This document shows positions 45,295-58,121 of a stretch of DNA of 64,000 nucleotides, in pieces. Origin of the DNA: Palleronia aestuarii (GTDB lineage Bacteria > Pseudomonadota > Alphaproteobacteria > Rhodobacterales > Rhodobacteraceae). The stretch lies in contig NZ_QKZL01000008.1 of assembly GCF_003253995.1 (NCBI RefSeq), positions 1 through 64,000 of the forward strand, read 5' to 3'. Positions within the stretch are counted from its first letter, which is position 1; each line of letters starts with the position of its first letter. The notes under the pieces were generated by a model that saw nothing but the letters and a program-made list of their open reading frames with translations, did no database searches and was not told the DNA's origin. Made by a program: the position numbers and the translations under genes.

Positions 45295-45656
45295 ACGACG
45301 TGACCCTGACCTGCCATTGCGGCGCCGTGGAACTCCACGCGATCCTCGCGGACGGGATGGAATCGATCCGCCGCTGCGACTGCTCGTTCTGCTCGCGCCG
45401 GGGGGCGGCCACGGTCTCCGCGCGGCTCGAGGACGTGGAAGTGGTGCGCGGTGAGGCGGACCTCACGCTCTACACCTTCGGGACCGGCACGGCGCAGCAT
45501 TACTTCTGCCGCCATTGCGGGATCTACACCCATCACCGCCGCCGCTCCGACCCCACGCAATACGGGCTCAACGCGGCCTGCATCCGCGGCGTGGACGTGC
45601 GGCTGCTCGATCCGATCCCGTGGACGGACGGCCGCAACCATCCCTCCGACGCCTGA
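45291..45656 (+). CDS. GFA-family (CENP-V/Gfa-like) zinc protein
   Basis: The 121-residue protein has the GFA zinc-binding cysteines: CHCG near residue 8, RRCDCSFCSRRG and FCRHCG. This Mis18-like fold is known from glutathione-dependent formaldehyde-activating enzyme, but most members have no proven activity. It overlaps the rhomboid gene by 4 bases. Confidence 0.85.
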   Translation: MNDVTLTCHCGAVELHAILADGMESIRRCDCSFCSRRGAATVSARLEDVEVVRGEADLTLYTFGTGTAQHYFCRHCGIYTHHRRRSDPTQYGLNAACIRGVDVRLLDPIPWTDGRNHPSDA

Positions 45657-45658
45657 GA

Positions 45659-46444
45659 TCACTCGGCGCGCACGACCTGGGCGAAGGTCTCGAAGATCGC
45701 GGCGTTCGTCGCGATCACGTGCCCGCTCTCGAGGATGCTCTCTCCCTCGACGATGGGCGCCACGAGACCGCCAGCCTCGCGTACGAGGATGAGCCCCGCG
45801 GCCATGTCCCAGGGGTAGATGCCGCGCTCCCAGAAGCCGTCGTAGCGGCCCGCCGCGACATAGGCGAGATCGAGCGCGGCGGCCCCGAACCGCCGCACGC
45901 CCGCCGTCGCCGGCAGGATGCGGCCCAGATCCTTCAGGCTCCGCGGCAATTGCCGGCTGCCGCCGAAGGGCAGGCCGGTCGCGAAGATGCACTCGATCAT
46001 CTTGTGGCGGCCCGAGACGCGGAGCCGGGTCTCGTTCATGAACGCCCCCTGCCCCTTCTCGGCCACGTAGAGCTCGTCCTTGGCCGCGTCGAAGACGACG
46101 CCCGCCACGATCTCGCCCTTGTGCTCGAGCGCGATGGAGACGGCCCAATGCGGCAGCCCGTGGAGATAGTTCGTCGTTCCGTCGAGCGGATCGACGATCC
46201 AGCGCCGCGTCGGATCCTTGCCCGGCACGGGATCGCTCTCCTCGCCGAGCCAGCCGTAATTCGGACGCTCCTTGGTGAGGATCTCGCGCACGATGCGCTC
46301 GGCCTCGAGATCGGCGCGGGAGACGAAGTCGCCCGGCCCCTTGGAGGAGACCTGCAGGTTCTCCACTTCCCGGAAATCCTTGACGAGCGAACGGCCCGCG
46401 GCCCGCGCGGCCTTGATCATCACGTTGAGATTTGCACTGGCCAT
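45659..46444 (-). CDS. suhB: Inositol-1-monophosphatase family protein (SuhB)
   Basis: The 261-residue cytoplasmic enzyme removes phosphate from inositol-1-phosphate or related substrates with Mg2+. The metal-binding motifs are present: WLGEESD near 66, WIVDPLDGTTNY near 82 and the C-terminal YPWDMAAGLILVREAGG. SuhB homologues also assist ribosomal RNA transcription complexes in E. coli. The gene is convergent with the GFA gene. Confidence 0.93.
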   Translation of the reverse strand: MASANLNVMIKAARAAGRSLVKDFREVENLQVSSKGPGDFVSRADLEAERIVREILTKERPNYGWLGEESDPVPGKDPTRRWIVDPLDGTTNYLHGLPHWAVSIALEHKGEIVAGVVFDAAKDELYVAEKGQGAFMNETRLRVSGRHKMIECIFATGLPFGGSRQLPRSLKDLGRILPATAGVRRFGAAALDLAYVAAGRYDGFWERGIYPWDMAAGLILVREAGGLVAPIVEGESILESGHVIATNAAIFETFAQVVRAE

Positions 46445-46562
46445 GCGTCGCTCCTTCGGTCCGAACCCGGCCTATAAGGTCCGCACGCGGCAAAGCCAAG
46501 CCGAACCGGCGGGTCTGGCTGCTTGCCTCTCCCCATATCCTGCCGCAAGAGCGGGGGAGACA

Positions 46563-47759
46563 GTGAACCCGTCCTCGCGCGGTGCCCCCGTCCGGCTCGG
46601 ACCGGGACATGCCCCGAGGCTCCGACCGGAGGCCGCCATCCGCACGCTGCTCAGCGCGACCGCCTCGCCGCTCTCCTCCATCTTCGGGAGCGGATTCCTG
46701 GTCATCGTGCCGATCCTCGCCGCGGCGGTGGGCTCCTTCTCGCCCCTCGCGATGGCGGTGGTCTGCGCCGTGGCCTATCTCCTCGGCGCCGCGATCCGCT
46801 TCAACATCCGTTACGCGGAACCGGCGCTCGCGGCAACGCCGGGCCGCCTTCTCCTCGGGATCGAACGAGCGTCCGACGTGGCGCTGATCCTGGCCTACGT
46901 GATCTCCGTCTGCCTCTACATCCACATCCTCTCCTCGTTCCTCCTCGGCGGGTTCGGGGTCGAGGCGGAGGCTACGCTGCGCTGGCTCACCACCGCGATC
47001 ATCGCCGCCATCGCGCTCGTCGGCGTGACGCGGGGCCTCGGCGCGCTCGACCGGCTGGAGATGCTGGGCCTGGCCGTGACACTTCTCATCGTGGTGCTTC
47101 TCGGGGCGGGTTTCGCGGTCTACGACGCCTCGGTCCTCTCCGGGCCGGGCTTCACGCCCCCCGCGACCGAGGATCACACGCCCTGGGAGGTCGCGACCAT
47201 CGTCGCCGGCACGCTGATCGTGGTGCAGGGCTTCGAGACGCCGCGCTATCTCGGTGCGAGCTACGACATGGAAACGCGGATCCGCGCCTCGCGCCTGTCG
47301 CAATGGATCGCGGCCACCGTCTACATCCTCTTCGTCGCACTCGCCCTGCCCGCGCTCCATACGCTCGGCGGTGCATATGACGACAACAGCCTCATCGACC
47401 TCGTCGCGGCGGCCGCCCCGCTCCTCGCCCTCCCTCTCGTCGTGGCGGCGGTGCTGAGCCAGTTCTCCGCGGCCGTCGCCGATACCCATGCCGCGACCGG
47501 GAACATGGCGGAGCTCACGCGTGGCTGGCTCGACGATCGGCGCGGATGCCTCCTCGTCGCGGCGGGCGCCATCCTGCTGACCTGGTTCGCCGACACGCTG
47601 CAGATCCTCGCCATCGCGTCGCGGGCCTTCGCCGTCTACTACGCGCTGCAATGCGCCGTCACGTTCATTGTCGCGCAAAGCCTTGCCGTCCGGATCGCCG
47701 CGGGCGCGCTCGTCGCGCTCTGCACGTTCGTGGCCCTCTTCGCCGTACCCGCGGGCTGA
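46563..47759 (+). CDS. Polytopic membrane protein, APC-transporter-like
   Basis: The 398-residue protein is almost entirely hydrophobic, with about eleven predicted helices (for example LVIVPILAAAVGSF and VALILAYVISVCLYIHIL) and a broken helix near ATIVAGTLIVVQGFETPRYL that resembles amino acid/cation permeases. I cannot name a substrate. GTG 46563 has GGGGGAG just upstream; reading further back overlaps suhB. Confidence 0.7.
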   Translation: MNPSSRGAPVRLGPGHAPRLRPEAAIRTLLSATASPLSSIFGSGFLVIVPILAAAVGSFSPLAMAVVCAVAYLLGAAIRFNIRYAEPALAATPGRLLLGIERASDVALILAYVISVCLYIHILSSFLLGGFGVEAEATLRWLTTAIIAAIALVGVTRGLGALDRLEMLGLAVTLLIVVLLGAGFAVYDASVLSGPGFTPPATEDHTPWEVATIVAGTLIVVQGFETPRYLGASYDMETRIRASRLSQWIAATVYILFVALALPALHTLGGAYDDNSLIDLVAAAAPLLALPLVVAAVLSQFSAAVADTHAATGNMAELTRGWLDDRRGCLLVAAGAILLTWFADTLQILAIASRAFAVYYALQCAVTFIVAQSLAVRIAAGALVALCTFVALFAVPAG

Positions 47760-47762
47760 GCC

Positions 47763-48680
47763 TCAGGCGGAGGCCTTGGCGCGCTGGAGTTTCACGGGTT
47801 CCGTCCGGGCGAGGCGCAGGAAATGCGCCATGAAGGGCTCCGTCGTCTCGCCGCCCCGCGTCGCCGCATAGAGCCTGCGCGTGAGCCCCCCCTTCGTGAT
47901 CGGCCGCGTGACGTAGTCCGAATGCCGCGCCACGTCCCGCACCACCCAATCGGGCAGGACCGCGACCCCCCTCTGCGACGCCACGAGAAGCAGGATCACC
48001 GCCGTCAGCTCCACCTGCCGGACGGCGCCGGGCTCCACCCCCGCGGGGGTCAGCAATTCGGTGAACACGTCGAGCCGGGCGCGCTCCACCGGGTAGGTGA
48101 TGAGCGTCTCGCCCACGAAATCCTCGGCCACGACGAAGGGTTTCTCGGCGAGCGGATGCCGGGCTGAAGCGACGAAGACCGGCTCGTAGTCGAAGAGCGG
48201 CGTGAAATCGACATCCTCGATCCTCTCGGGATCGGACGTGACGACGAGGTCCACCGTCTCGCGCACCAGCGCGGGCAGCGCCTGGAAGGCGAGGCCGGGG
48301 CGGATGTCCACGTCCACCTCCGGCCAGGCATGGCGGAACTTCTCGAGCACCGGCATGAGCCATTCGAAACAGGCGTGACATTCGATCGCGATATGGAGCC
48401 GCCCGGACCGCCCGGCCTCGAGCGCCGCGAATTCCGCCTCGAGCGCGGCCATCTCGGGCAGGATCCGCTCCGCCGCGCGCAGCACCTTCATTCCCGCCGC
48501 CGAGAGCCGCATGGGCTTCGCGCGGCGCACGAAGAGCTCGGCCCCGGTCTGCTCCTCAAGCGCCTTGACCTGATGGCTGAGCGCGCTCTGTGTGATGTTG
48601 AGCATGTCCGCCGCGCGGGCGAGCCCGCCGGCATCGTGGATCGCCTTGATCGTTCGCAGGTGACGGAACTCGATGCGCAA
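47763..48680 (-). CDS. metR: LysR-family regulator, MetR-like
   Basis: The 305-residue LysR-type protein has an N-terminal helix-turn-helix (LNITQSALSHQVKALEEQTG) and an effector domain with HACFEWLMPVLEKFR. That last feature is typical of MetR, which senses homocysteine. It is divergent from metF, the usual MetR arrangement. The start is TTG 48680 with GAGG upstream; no ATG gives the expected N-terminus. Confidence 0.88.
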   Translation of the reverse strand: MRIEFRHLRTIKAIHDAGGLARAADMLNITQSALSHQVKALEEQTGAELFVRRAKPMRLSAAGMKVLRAAERILPEMAALEAEFAALEAGRSGRLHIAIECHACFEWLMPVLEKFRHAWPEVDVDIRPGLAFQALPALVRETVDLVVTSDPERIEDVDFTPLFDYEPVFVASARHPLAEKPFVVAEDFVGETLITYPVERARLDVFTELLTPAGVEPGAVRQVELTAVILLLVASQRGVAVLPDWVVRDVARHSDYVTRPITKGGLTRRLYAATRGGETTEPFMAHFLRLARTEPVKLQRAKASA

Positions 48681-48713
48681 CTTGCACGTACCTCATAGTC
48701 TTGTTGAGCGTTA

Positions 48714-48726
48714 TGAATTTGTCTCA
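48714..48726. promoter_or_regulatory. MetR-like binding site
   Basis: TGAATTTGTCTCA in the gap between metR and metF fits the MetR consensus TGAA-N5-TTCA with one mismatch in the second half. Its place between divergent genes suits control of both. Confidence 0.5.
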
Positions 48727-48772
48727 CGGGCGCCGCAATGCGACAAGCACTCATCAGCGAAGGACGCCAGAC

Positions 48773-49636
48773 ATGACCCGCCCCGCCATCTCGTTCGAAT
48801 TCTTCCCGCCGAAATCCCTCGAGGCGTCGTTCCGTCTCTGGGACACGATCCACGCGCTCGCGCCCCTCGCGCCCGACTTCGTCTCCGTCACCTACGGTGC
48901 CGGCGGCACCACGCGGGAGCTGACGCACGAGGCGGTGACGACCATCGGCAAGCTCACCGGGCTCAAGGTCGCGGCCCACCTTACCTGTGTCGATGCAAGC
49001 CGGGCGGAGACGCTCGAGATCGCGCGCAGCTATGCGGAGGCCGGGATCACCGACATCGTGGCGCTCAGGGGCGACATGCCCGGCGGCAAGCCCTTCGCGC
49101 CCCATCCCGAGGGCTTCGCCAATTCGGTCGAGCTGATCGCGGCGCTGAAGGAGACGGGCGATTTCACCCTGCGCGTCGGCGCCTATCCCGATCCGCATCC
49201 CGAGGCGTCGGACCCGGACGCGGACGTGGCCTATCTGAAGCGCAAGGTCGATGCGGGCGCGGACGCCGCGATCACGCAGTTCTTCTTCGATGCGGAGACG
49301 TTCTTCCGCTTCCGCGACCGCTGCGTGGCCGCCGGCATCGACGTGCCGATCATTCCCGGCATCCTGCCGATCGAGAACTGGAAGGGCGTCAAGAAGTTCG
49401 CGAAGTCCTGCGGCACGCCGATCCCCGAAGAGCTCGACCGCGCCTTCGAGGCCGCGGCCCGCGACGACCGCTCCGATCTCCTCGCGACCGCGCTCTGCTC
49501 GGAGCTTTGCTCCGATCTCCTCGAGGGCGGCGTGGAGAACCTGCATTTCTACACGCTGAACAAGCCGCAGCTCACCCGCGACGTGGTCCACGCCCTGGGC
49601 CTCGCGCCCGAAGCCGCGCTCCAGAAGGTCGCCTGA
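48773..49636 (+). CDS. metF: Methylenetetrahydrofolate reductase
   Basis: MetF makes 5-methyltetrahydrofolate for methionine synthesis with FAD. The 287-residue barrel protein starts ISFEFFPPKSLE and holds VSVTYGAGGTTRE, AHLTCVDASR and ALRGDMPGG (flavin and folate contacts), then ITQFFFDAETFF. Length is normal. It is divergent from metR and followed by a good terminator. ATG 48773 gives the family's usual N-terminus. Confidence 0.96.
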   Translation: MTRPAISFEFFPPKSLEASFRLWDTIHALAPLAPDFVSVTYGAGGTTRELTHEAVTTIGKLTGLKVAAHLTCVDASRAETLEIARSYAEAGITDIVALRGDMPGGKPFAPHPEGFANSVELIAALKETGDFTLRVGAYPDPHPEASDPDADVAYLKRKVDAGADAAITQFFFDAETFFRFRDRCVAAGIDVPIIPGILPIENWKGVKKFAKSCGTPIPEELDRAFEAAARDDRSDLLATALCSELCSDLLEGGVENLHFYTLNKPQLTRDVVHALGLAPEAALQKVA

Positions 49637-49702
49637 AGCCGGGTCCGGCCGCATCCGGGGAAGGATGCGCCTGGTGAGACGAGGGCGACGAAGAACGATC
49701 CG

Positions 49703-49733
49703 GGCGGTGGCAGGAGGCCGCCGCCTTTTCTTT
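49703..49733 (+). terminator. Terminator after metF
   Basis: GGCGGTGGC pairs with GCCGCCGCC (one G-T pair) around loop AGGAG, then TTTTCTTT. A clear factor-independent terminator about 70 bases after the metF stop. Confidence 0.85.
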
Positions 49734-49883
49734 ATCGAGCGAGCGACCGGTTCCGCCATCAAAAGGGTCCACCGTCGAAACCGCCCTTGCGGGCTCGAAG
49801 ATGACCCGGGAAACCAAACCGCTTCAGAGGTGTTCGGCATCGTTGTTCGTGTTGGGACATCGTAGCAAGGGTAATACCGAGAA

Positions 49884-50276
49884 ATGCCGCTCCTGAGAAT
49901 TGAGATGATCGAAGGACGTTCGGACGAAGAGCTCCGGCACCTCCTCGATACCATCCAGAATTGCGTCGTGGAGGCTTTCGGCGTCCCCGAAACCGACCGC
50001 TATCAGATCGTCCACGAACACAAGCCAGGCCGCATGGTGTTCCTCGACACTGGCCTCGGCTTCTCCCGGAGCGACCGGATGATCTCGATCCAGTTCTTCA
50101 CCAGCCCGCGGACGCATGTCGAGAAGAAGAAGGTATACCGGCTTCTCTCGGAAAACCTCGAAAAGGAATGCGGTCTCGATCCGAACGACCTTCTGATCTC
50201 GGTCTTCACGAACCGGGAGGAAGACTGGAGTTTCGCCCAGGGCGAAGCACAATACGTGACCGGACGCCTGCCTTGA
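49884..50276 (+). CDS. Tautomerase-family protein
   Basis: The 130-residue protein belongs to the tautomerase superfamily of the longer, 4-OT-like group. It has Met then Pro (MPLLRIEMIEGRSDEEL), so Pro2 would become the catalytic N-terminal proline. FFTSPRTHVEKKKVYRLL and the DLLISVFTNREEDWSF end are seen in the same group. Natural substrates are unknown. Confidence 0.85.
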   Translation: MPLLRIEMIEGRSDEELRHLLDTIQNCVVEAFGVPETDRYQIVHEHKPGRMVFLDTGLGFSRSDRMISIQFFTSPRTHVEKKKVYRLLSENLEKECGLDPNDLLISVFTNREEDWSFAQGEAQYVTGRLP

Positions 50277-50447
50277 GCGAGGATACCGCTTCCCGTCGGG
50301 AGGCAAGGACGTAGTCGACGATCCGTCGATTGCGCGAGGTCCGCGTCGCCCCGCATCACCTGTGCCGGCAGTCTCAATCGCAGAAAACGGTCCCGCAGGT
50401 TTCGCCCCTCGACGTCGAACCCGGACGGGATCGGCCGGCCTCCGCTC

Positions 50448-51257
50448 CTACCTCCTTCGCGCGGCCGCCGCGCTCGAAACCAGTCCGCGGAGCGCCTCGT
50501 CGAGCATCTTCGGCGGATGGCGCGCCGCATCGAGCGCGGCGTCCACGTCCCGGCCCTCCAGCGCCGCCGCGTTGAGGCGGGCGAGCGCGAAGGTCTCGAC
50601 CCGCACGACACCCCTCAACGCAGCGCGCGCGAGGCCGTGGACCGCCAGCGCGTCGGGATGGGTGGAAAGCAGCCCCGCGCCCGGCGCGGCGCCGCCCTCG
50701 GCATTGATCCGGCACGCTTCCGCGTCGCTGGAGAGATAGGCGCGGCAGAGGCCGGGCCGTTCGTCGTAGGCGCGACAGGTCCGCGTTTCGGGATCGAGCG
50801 CGGGACAGGCGGCGGGATGCCAGTCGCGTCCGTCGGGCCGTCCCGCGAGGGGTGCGAGCGCCCCATGCATCCGCCGTGCCTCCACCTCCGTGATCGTGCC
50901 CCCGTCCGGCCCGTCGAGGATGCAGCAGAAGGCGCAGCCCGCCCGGCAGGCCGCGTCGCGCAGCACGGGCGGCGGGTTGCGGGAAATTTCCGTCTCGAGC
51001 GCGCCGCGAAGCTGCTCCGCCGCACTGCCGTTGCCGAGCCCCCGCACGATGTCGCGGAGCGACGCGCCATGCGCCGCCGCCGTTCCGATCCATGCCGAGA
51101 GAAGCCGCCGCGCCCGCTCCGCCCGGTCGGCCGGTCCGGGGATGGCGGCGCGCGCCACGCGGGCGCGCAGCCCGTCGAGGTCGAGCGGCGCGTCGCGGGC
51201 GGCCCGCGCATCGCGCCGCCGCGCGGCCCGTCCCGCGGGCTTGCCCGTTCGCGCCAT
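50448..51257 (-). CDS. YkgJ-family cysteine cluster protein
   Basis: The 269-residue protein has the cysteine pattern of YkgJ/CxxCxxCC proteins: ACRAGCAFCC near residue 108, then ACPALD, TCRAYDERPGLCRAY. Such proteins are thought to bind zinc or an Fe-S cluster. The first 50 residues are rich in Ala and Arg and may be disordered. It follows the molybdenum hydroxylase gene after 21 bases on the same strand, so it may help that enzyme, but this is only inferred. Confidence 0.8.
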   Translation of the reverse strand: MARTGKPAGRAARRRDARAARDAPLDLDGLRARVARAAIPGPADRAERARRLLSAWIGTAAAHGASLRDIVRGLGNGSAAEQLRGALETEISRNPPPVLRDAACRAGCAFCCILDGPDGGTITEVEARRMHGALAPLAGRPDGRDWHPAACPALDPETRTCRAYDERPGLCRAYLSSDAEACRINAEGGAAPGAGLLSTHPDALAVHGLARAALRGVVRVETFALARLNAAALEGRDVDAALDAARHPPKMLDEALRGLVSSAAAARRR

Positions 51258-51278
51258 GAGATGCGGCTCCGGGCGGAC

Positions 51279-53582
51279 CTATTCCGCCGCGACCGCCGGC
51301 CGGGCCTCGTTCAGCATCGCCCAGACCCGAGCGGGCGTGAAGGGCAGGTCCACCTGCCGCACGCCCTCGTCCCAGAGCGCGTCCTGCATGGCGTTGGCCA
51401 CGGCCGCGAGCGCGCCCACGGTTCCGGCCTCGCCGCAGCCCTTCATCCCGAGCGGATTGGCCGTCGAGGGAACGGGATGCGTGTCGAAGGAGATGAACGG
51501 CATCTCCGCCGCGCGCGGCATCCCGTAATCCATGAAGCTCGCGGTCAGAAGCTGCCCGTCCGCGTCGTAGACGACCCGCTCGCTCATCGCCTGCCCGATG
51601 CCCTGCACGACGCCGCCATGCACCTGGCCCTCGGCCAGCATCGGATTGATGAGGTTGCCGAAATCGTCGACAACCGAGTAGCGCACGACATGGGCTTCCC
51701 CGGTCTCGGGATCGACCTCGACCTCCGCCACGTGGGCGCCGTTCGGATAGGACCGTCCGGGCAGCGTCTCCTCGCCGGCGAAGGTCAGCAGGTCCTCGCG
51801 TCCCGCCTCCCGCGCCATCGCGGCCGCCTCGAGCATGGTGGGCGTCTCGTTCGAGCCTTCGATCCGGAACCGCTCGTCGTCGAAGGTGACGGCCTCCTCG
51901 GTCGCGTCGAATTTCTCGGCGAGGAAGGCCGAGAAATCGGCGATCATCTTCCGCGCCGTGCCGAGCGTCGCGTTGTTCTGCGTCGTGACGGAGCGCGAGC
52001 CGCCGGTGCCGCCGCCCGAAGCGATCAGGTCCGAATCGCCCTGCACGACATTGATCCGGTCCGCCGGGATCCCGGTGTGATCGGAGAGGAACTGCGCGAA
52101 GACGGTCTCGTGCCCCTGCCCGTTCGACTGCGTGCCGACATAGATCGACGCGGTATCGTCGTCGTGAATCTCCACCTTCACGTTCTCCGTGGGCGAGCCC
52201 AGGATCGATTCGATGTAGTAGCAGAGCCCGATGCCCCTGAGCCGCCCGCGCGCACGGCTTTCCTCCCGCCGCTTGGCGAAGCCCTCGCGATCCGCCGTCG
52301 CGGCCACCCGCGAGAGCACCGCGGCGAAATCGCCGACGTCGTAGGTCTCCCCGGTCGCGGAGGTATAGGGGAAGGCGTCTGGCGCGATGAAGTTCTTGCG
52401 CCGAAGCTCCCACGGATCGACGCCGAGCTCGCGCGCGGCATGTTCCATCACCCGCTCGAGCGCGAAGATCGCCTCCGGCCGCCCCGCACCGCGATAGGCA
52501 TCGACCGGCGCGGTGTTGGTGAAGACCCCCCGCGTCCGCAGCCACGTCGTCTGCACGTCGTAGGTTCCCATCAGCACGCGGCTGAAGAGCTGCGTCTGGA
52601 TCATCTGCCCGAAGGTTGAGTTGTAGGCCCCGAGATTGCAGAGATTCTCGATCCGGTAGGCGGTGATCCGGTAATCCGCGTCGAAGGCCAGTTCCGCGTC
52701 GTGGACGAGGTCGCGTCCGCCATTGTCCGACAGCATCGCCTCGCCGCGCTCCGACATCCAGCGCACCGGCCGGCCGAGCTTCATCGCCGCCGCCGCGACG
52801 GCCAGGTATTCGGGATAGACGAACCCCTTCATCCCGAAGCCGCCGCCCACGTCGGGGTTGGTGGTCCGCACGTTGGCCTCGTCGAGCCCGAACATCCGCA
52901 CCAGCTCGCCCTTCATCCCCCAGACGCCCTGCCCGCCGAAGCAGACATGCAGCCGCCCGCCCTCGTATTCGGCATAGGCGCCGCGCGGCTCCATCGACGA
53001 CACCATGATGCGGTTGTCCTCGATGCGGAGCTTCACGACATGCGCGGCCTCGGCGAACGCCTTCTCGGTGGCCGCCTCGTCGCCGAGCCCGAAATCGAAG
53101 GCGAGGTTCTCGGGCGCTTCCGCGTGGATCGCCTCGCCGCCCACCACCGGCTCCACATGGGCGGGCAGGTCGGTGAGGTCGAGCTCCACGAGCTCGGCGG
53201 CCTCCCGCGCGGCGGCGAGCGTCTCGGCCACCACGAGCGCGACCGGCTCGCCGATGAAGCGCACCCGGCCCTCGGCGAGGAACGGCCGCTTCGGGCTCGC
53301 CCCGGTGCTCTCGTCGCGATTCGTCACCGCGGAATAGGCCATGCCCGTCTCGAGCCCCATCTGAGCGCAATCGGCGGCCGTGAGCACCAGCGCCACGCCC
53401 TCGACCTCCATCGCGGCCTCGGTGTCGATGCCGCCGATCTCGGCATGACCAACGGGAGAGCGGACGAACACCCCGTGGAGCGCACCCTCGGGCGCGATGT
53501 CGTCCACGTAGCGGCCCTCGCCGGTGAGGAACCGAACGTCCTCCTTGCGCACCACCGGTTGGCTCTTGCCGAAAGTCTGCAT
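51279..53582 (-). CDS. Molybdenum hydroxylase large subunit (CoxL/aldehyde oxidase type)
   Basis: The 767-residue protein is the molybdopterin subunit of the xanthine dehydrogenase/CO dehydrogenase family. It contains GGGFGMKG, AYRGAGRPEA, GQGHETVFAQ and, near the C-terminus, the catalytic Glu in KGCGEAGTVG. AYRGAGR places it with form II, aldehyde oxidase-like enzymes and not true CO dehydrogenase, which has AYRCSFR. The expected FAD and [2Fe-2S] subunits are not adjacent, so it is an orphan in this window. ATG 53582 is the natural start. Confidence 0.88.
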   Translation of the reverse strand: MQTFGKSQPVVRKEDVRFLTGEGRYVDDIAPEGALHGVFVRSPVGHAEIGGIDTEAAMEVEGVALVLTAADCAQMGLETGMAYSAVTNRDESTGASPKRPFLAEGRVRFIGEPVALVVAETLAAAREAAELVELDLTDLPAHVEPVVGGEAIHAEAPENLAFDFGLGDEAATEKAFAEAAHVVKLRIEDNRIMVSSMEPRGAYAEYEGGRLHVCFGGQGVWGMKGELVRMFGLDEANVRTTNPDVGGGFGMKGFVYPEYLAVAAAAMKLGRPVRWMSERGEAMLSDNGGRDLVHDAELAFDADYRITAYRIENLCNLGAYNSTFGQMIQTQLFSRVLMGTYDVQTTWLRTRGVFTNTAPVDAYRGAGRPEAIFALERVMEHAARELGVDPWELRRKNFIAPDAFPYTSATGETYDVGDFAAVLSRVAATADREGFAKRREESRARGRLRGIGLCYYIESILGSPTENVKVEIHDDDTASIYVGTQSNGQGHETVFAQFLSDHTGIPADRINVVQGDSDLIASGGGTGGSRSVTTQNNATLGTARKMIADFSAFLAEKFDATEEAVTFDDERFRIEGSNETPTMLEAAAMAREAGREDLLTFAGEETLPGRSYPNGAHVAEVEVDPETGEAHVVRYSVVDDFGNLINPMLAEGQVHGGVVQGIGQAMSERVVYDADGQLLTASFMDYGMPRAAEMPFISFDTHPVPSTANPLGMKGCGEAGTVGALAAVANAMQDALWDEGVRQVDLPFTPARVWAMLNEARPAVAAE

Positions 53583-53733
53583 CGCGTCCTCCGTCTGACG
53601 TTCCGGACGCACCCTAGCCATCCTGCGGCGCGATGCCAGTGGCGAATGCGCACGGGCGGCGCGGAGCGGCGGCGGCCCTTTCCCTCGGCCCGGCCTTTGG
53701 CTATCCCGGCCCGGACCGCGCGAGGAGGCTCCG

Positions 53734-57017
<3,284 letters not shown>

Positions 57018-57021
<4 letters not shown>

Positions 57022-58121
57022 GCGGCCCCCGTCTGACGCCGCTCGCGACCTCCCTGCCCGCGACGATCCCCTTCGTCGGCCCCGAAACGATGGAGCGTCT
57101 CCGCGGCGCCCCCTTCACCGCCCGCCTCGGCGCCAACGAAAGCCCCTTCGGCCCCAGCCCCCGCGCCATCGCCGCTATGTGCGATGCCGTGACGGAGGCT
57201 TGGATGTATCCCGACCCGGAGAACCACGACCTCCGCCAAGCCCTTGCGGACTATCACGAAATTGGGCTCGATCATATCGTCGTCGGCGAGGGGATCGACG
57301 GCCTCCTGGGCGTCGTCGTCCGCCTCCTCGTGGCCCCCGGCGACGCCGTCGTGACCTCGGACGGCGCCTACCCGACCTTCAATTACCACGTGGCCGGGTT
57401 CGGCGGGACGCTCCACAAGGTCCCCTACCGTGACGACCGCGAGGATCCGCAAGCGCTCCTCGATCGCGCCCGCGAGACCGGGGCGAAGCTCCTCTACCTC
57501 TCAAATCCCGACAACCCCATGGGATCATGGCACGATCCCGCGACGATCGAGGCGATGATCGGCAATCTGCCCGACGGCTGCCTTCTCGTCCTCGACGAGG
57601 CCTATGCGGGATGCAGCGACATACCCACCGCGCCGCCGCTCGATGTCGACGATCCCCGCGTCATCCGGATGCGGACCTTCTCGAAAGCCCACGGCCTCGC
57701 CGGCGCGCGGGTCGGCTACGCCATCGGGGCCGCCCCGCTCGTCGCGTCCTTCGGCCTCGTGCGGAACCATTTCGGCGTCTCCCGCCTGTCGCAGACGGCC
57801 GCGCTCGCGGCGCTGTCGGACACGGATTGGCCCGTTGAGGTGCGGCGCCGCATCGCCGAAAGCGCGAGCGCGATCAACGACATCGCCACCGACGCCGGGC
57901 TCGTCGCCCTGCCCACCGCCACCAATTTCGTCACCATCGATTGCGGTCGCGATGGCGCCTTTGCCCGCAAGGTTCTGGACGGGCTGCTTCGTCGCGGCAT
58001 CTTCGTGCGGATGCCCGGCGTGGCCCCGCTCGACCGGTGCATCCGCGTGAGCTGCGGTCCCGCGCCGGACATGGAACGGCTTGCGCAGGCGTTGCCCGGA
58101 GCCGTCGCGGAGGCAAGCTAG
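57018..58121 (+). CDS. Histidinol-phosphate-aminotransferase-like PLP enzyme
   Basis: The 367-residue protein is a class I/II aminotransferase of HisC type: [30 protein letters not shown] and Lys in [15 protein letters not shown]. HisC or a HisC-like aromatic/phosphonate transaminase is likely, but no histidine genes lie nearby, so the substrate is open. It begins with GTG overlapping the valS stop (GTGA) and is likely co-translated with it. Confidence 0.83.

Noticed and set aside
51279-53582. Carbon monoxide dehydrogenase (form I CoxL)
   Set aside because: The loop reads AYRGAGR, not the AYRCSFR needed for CO oxidation, and coxM/coxS are missing.
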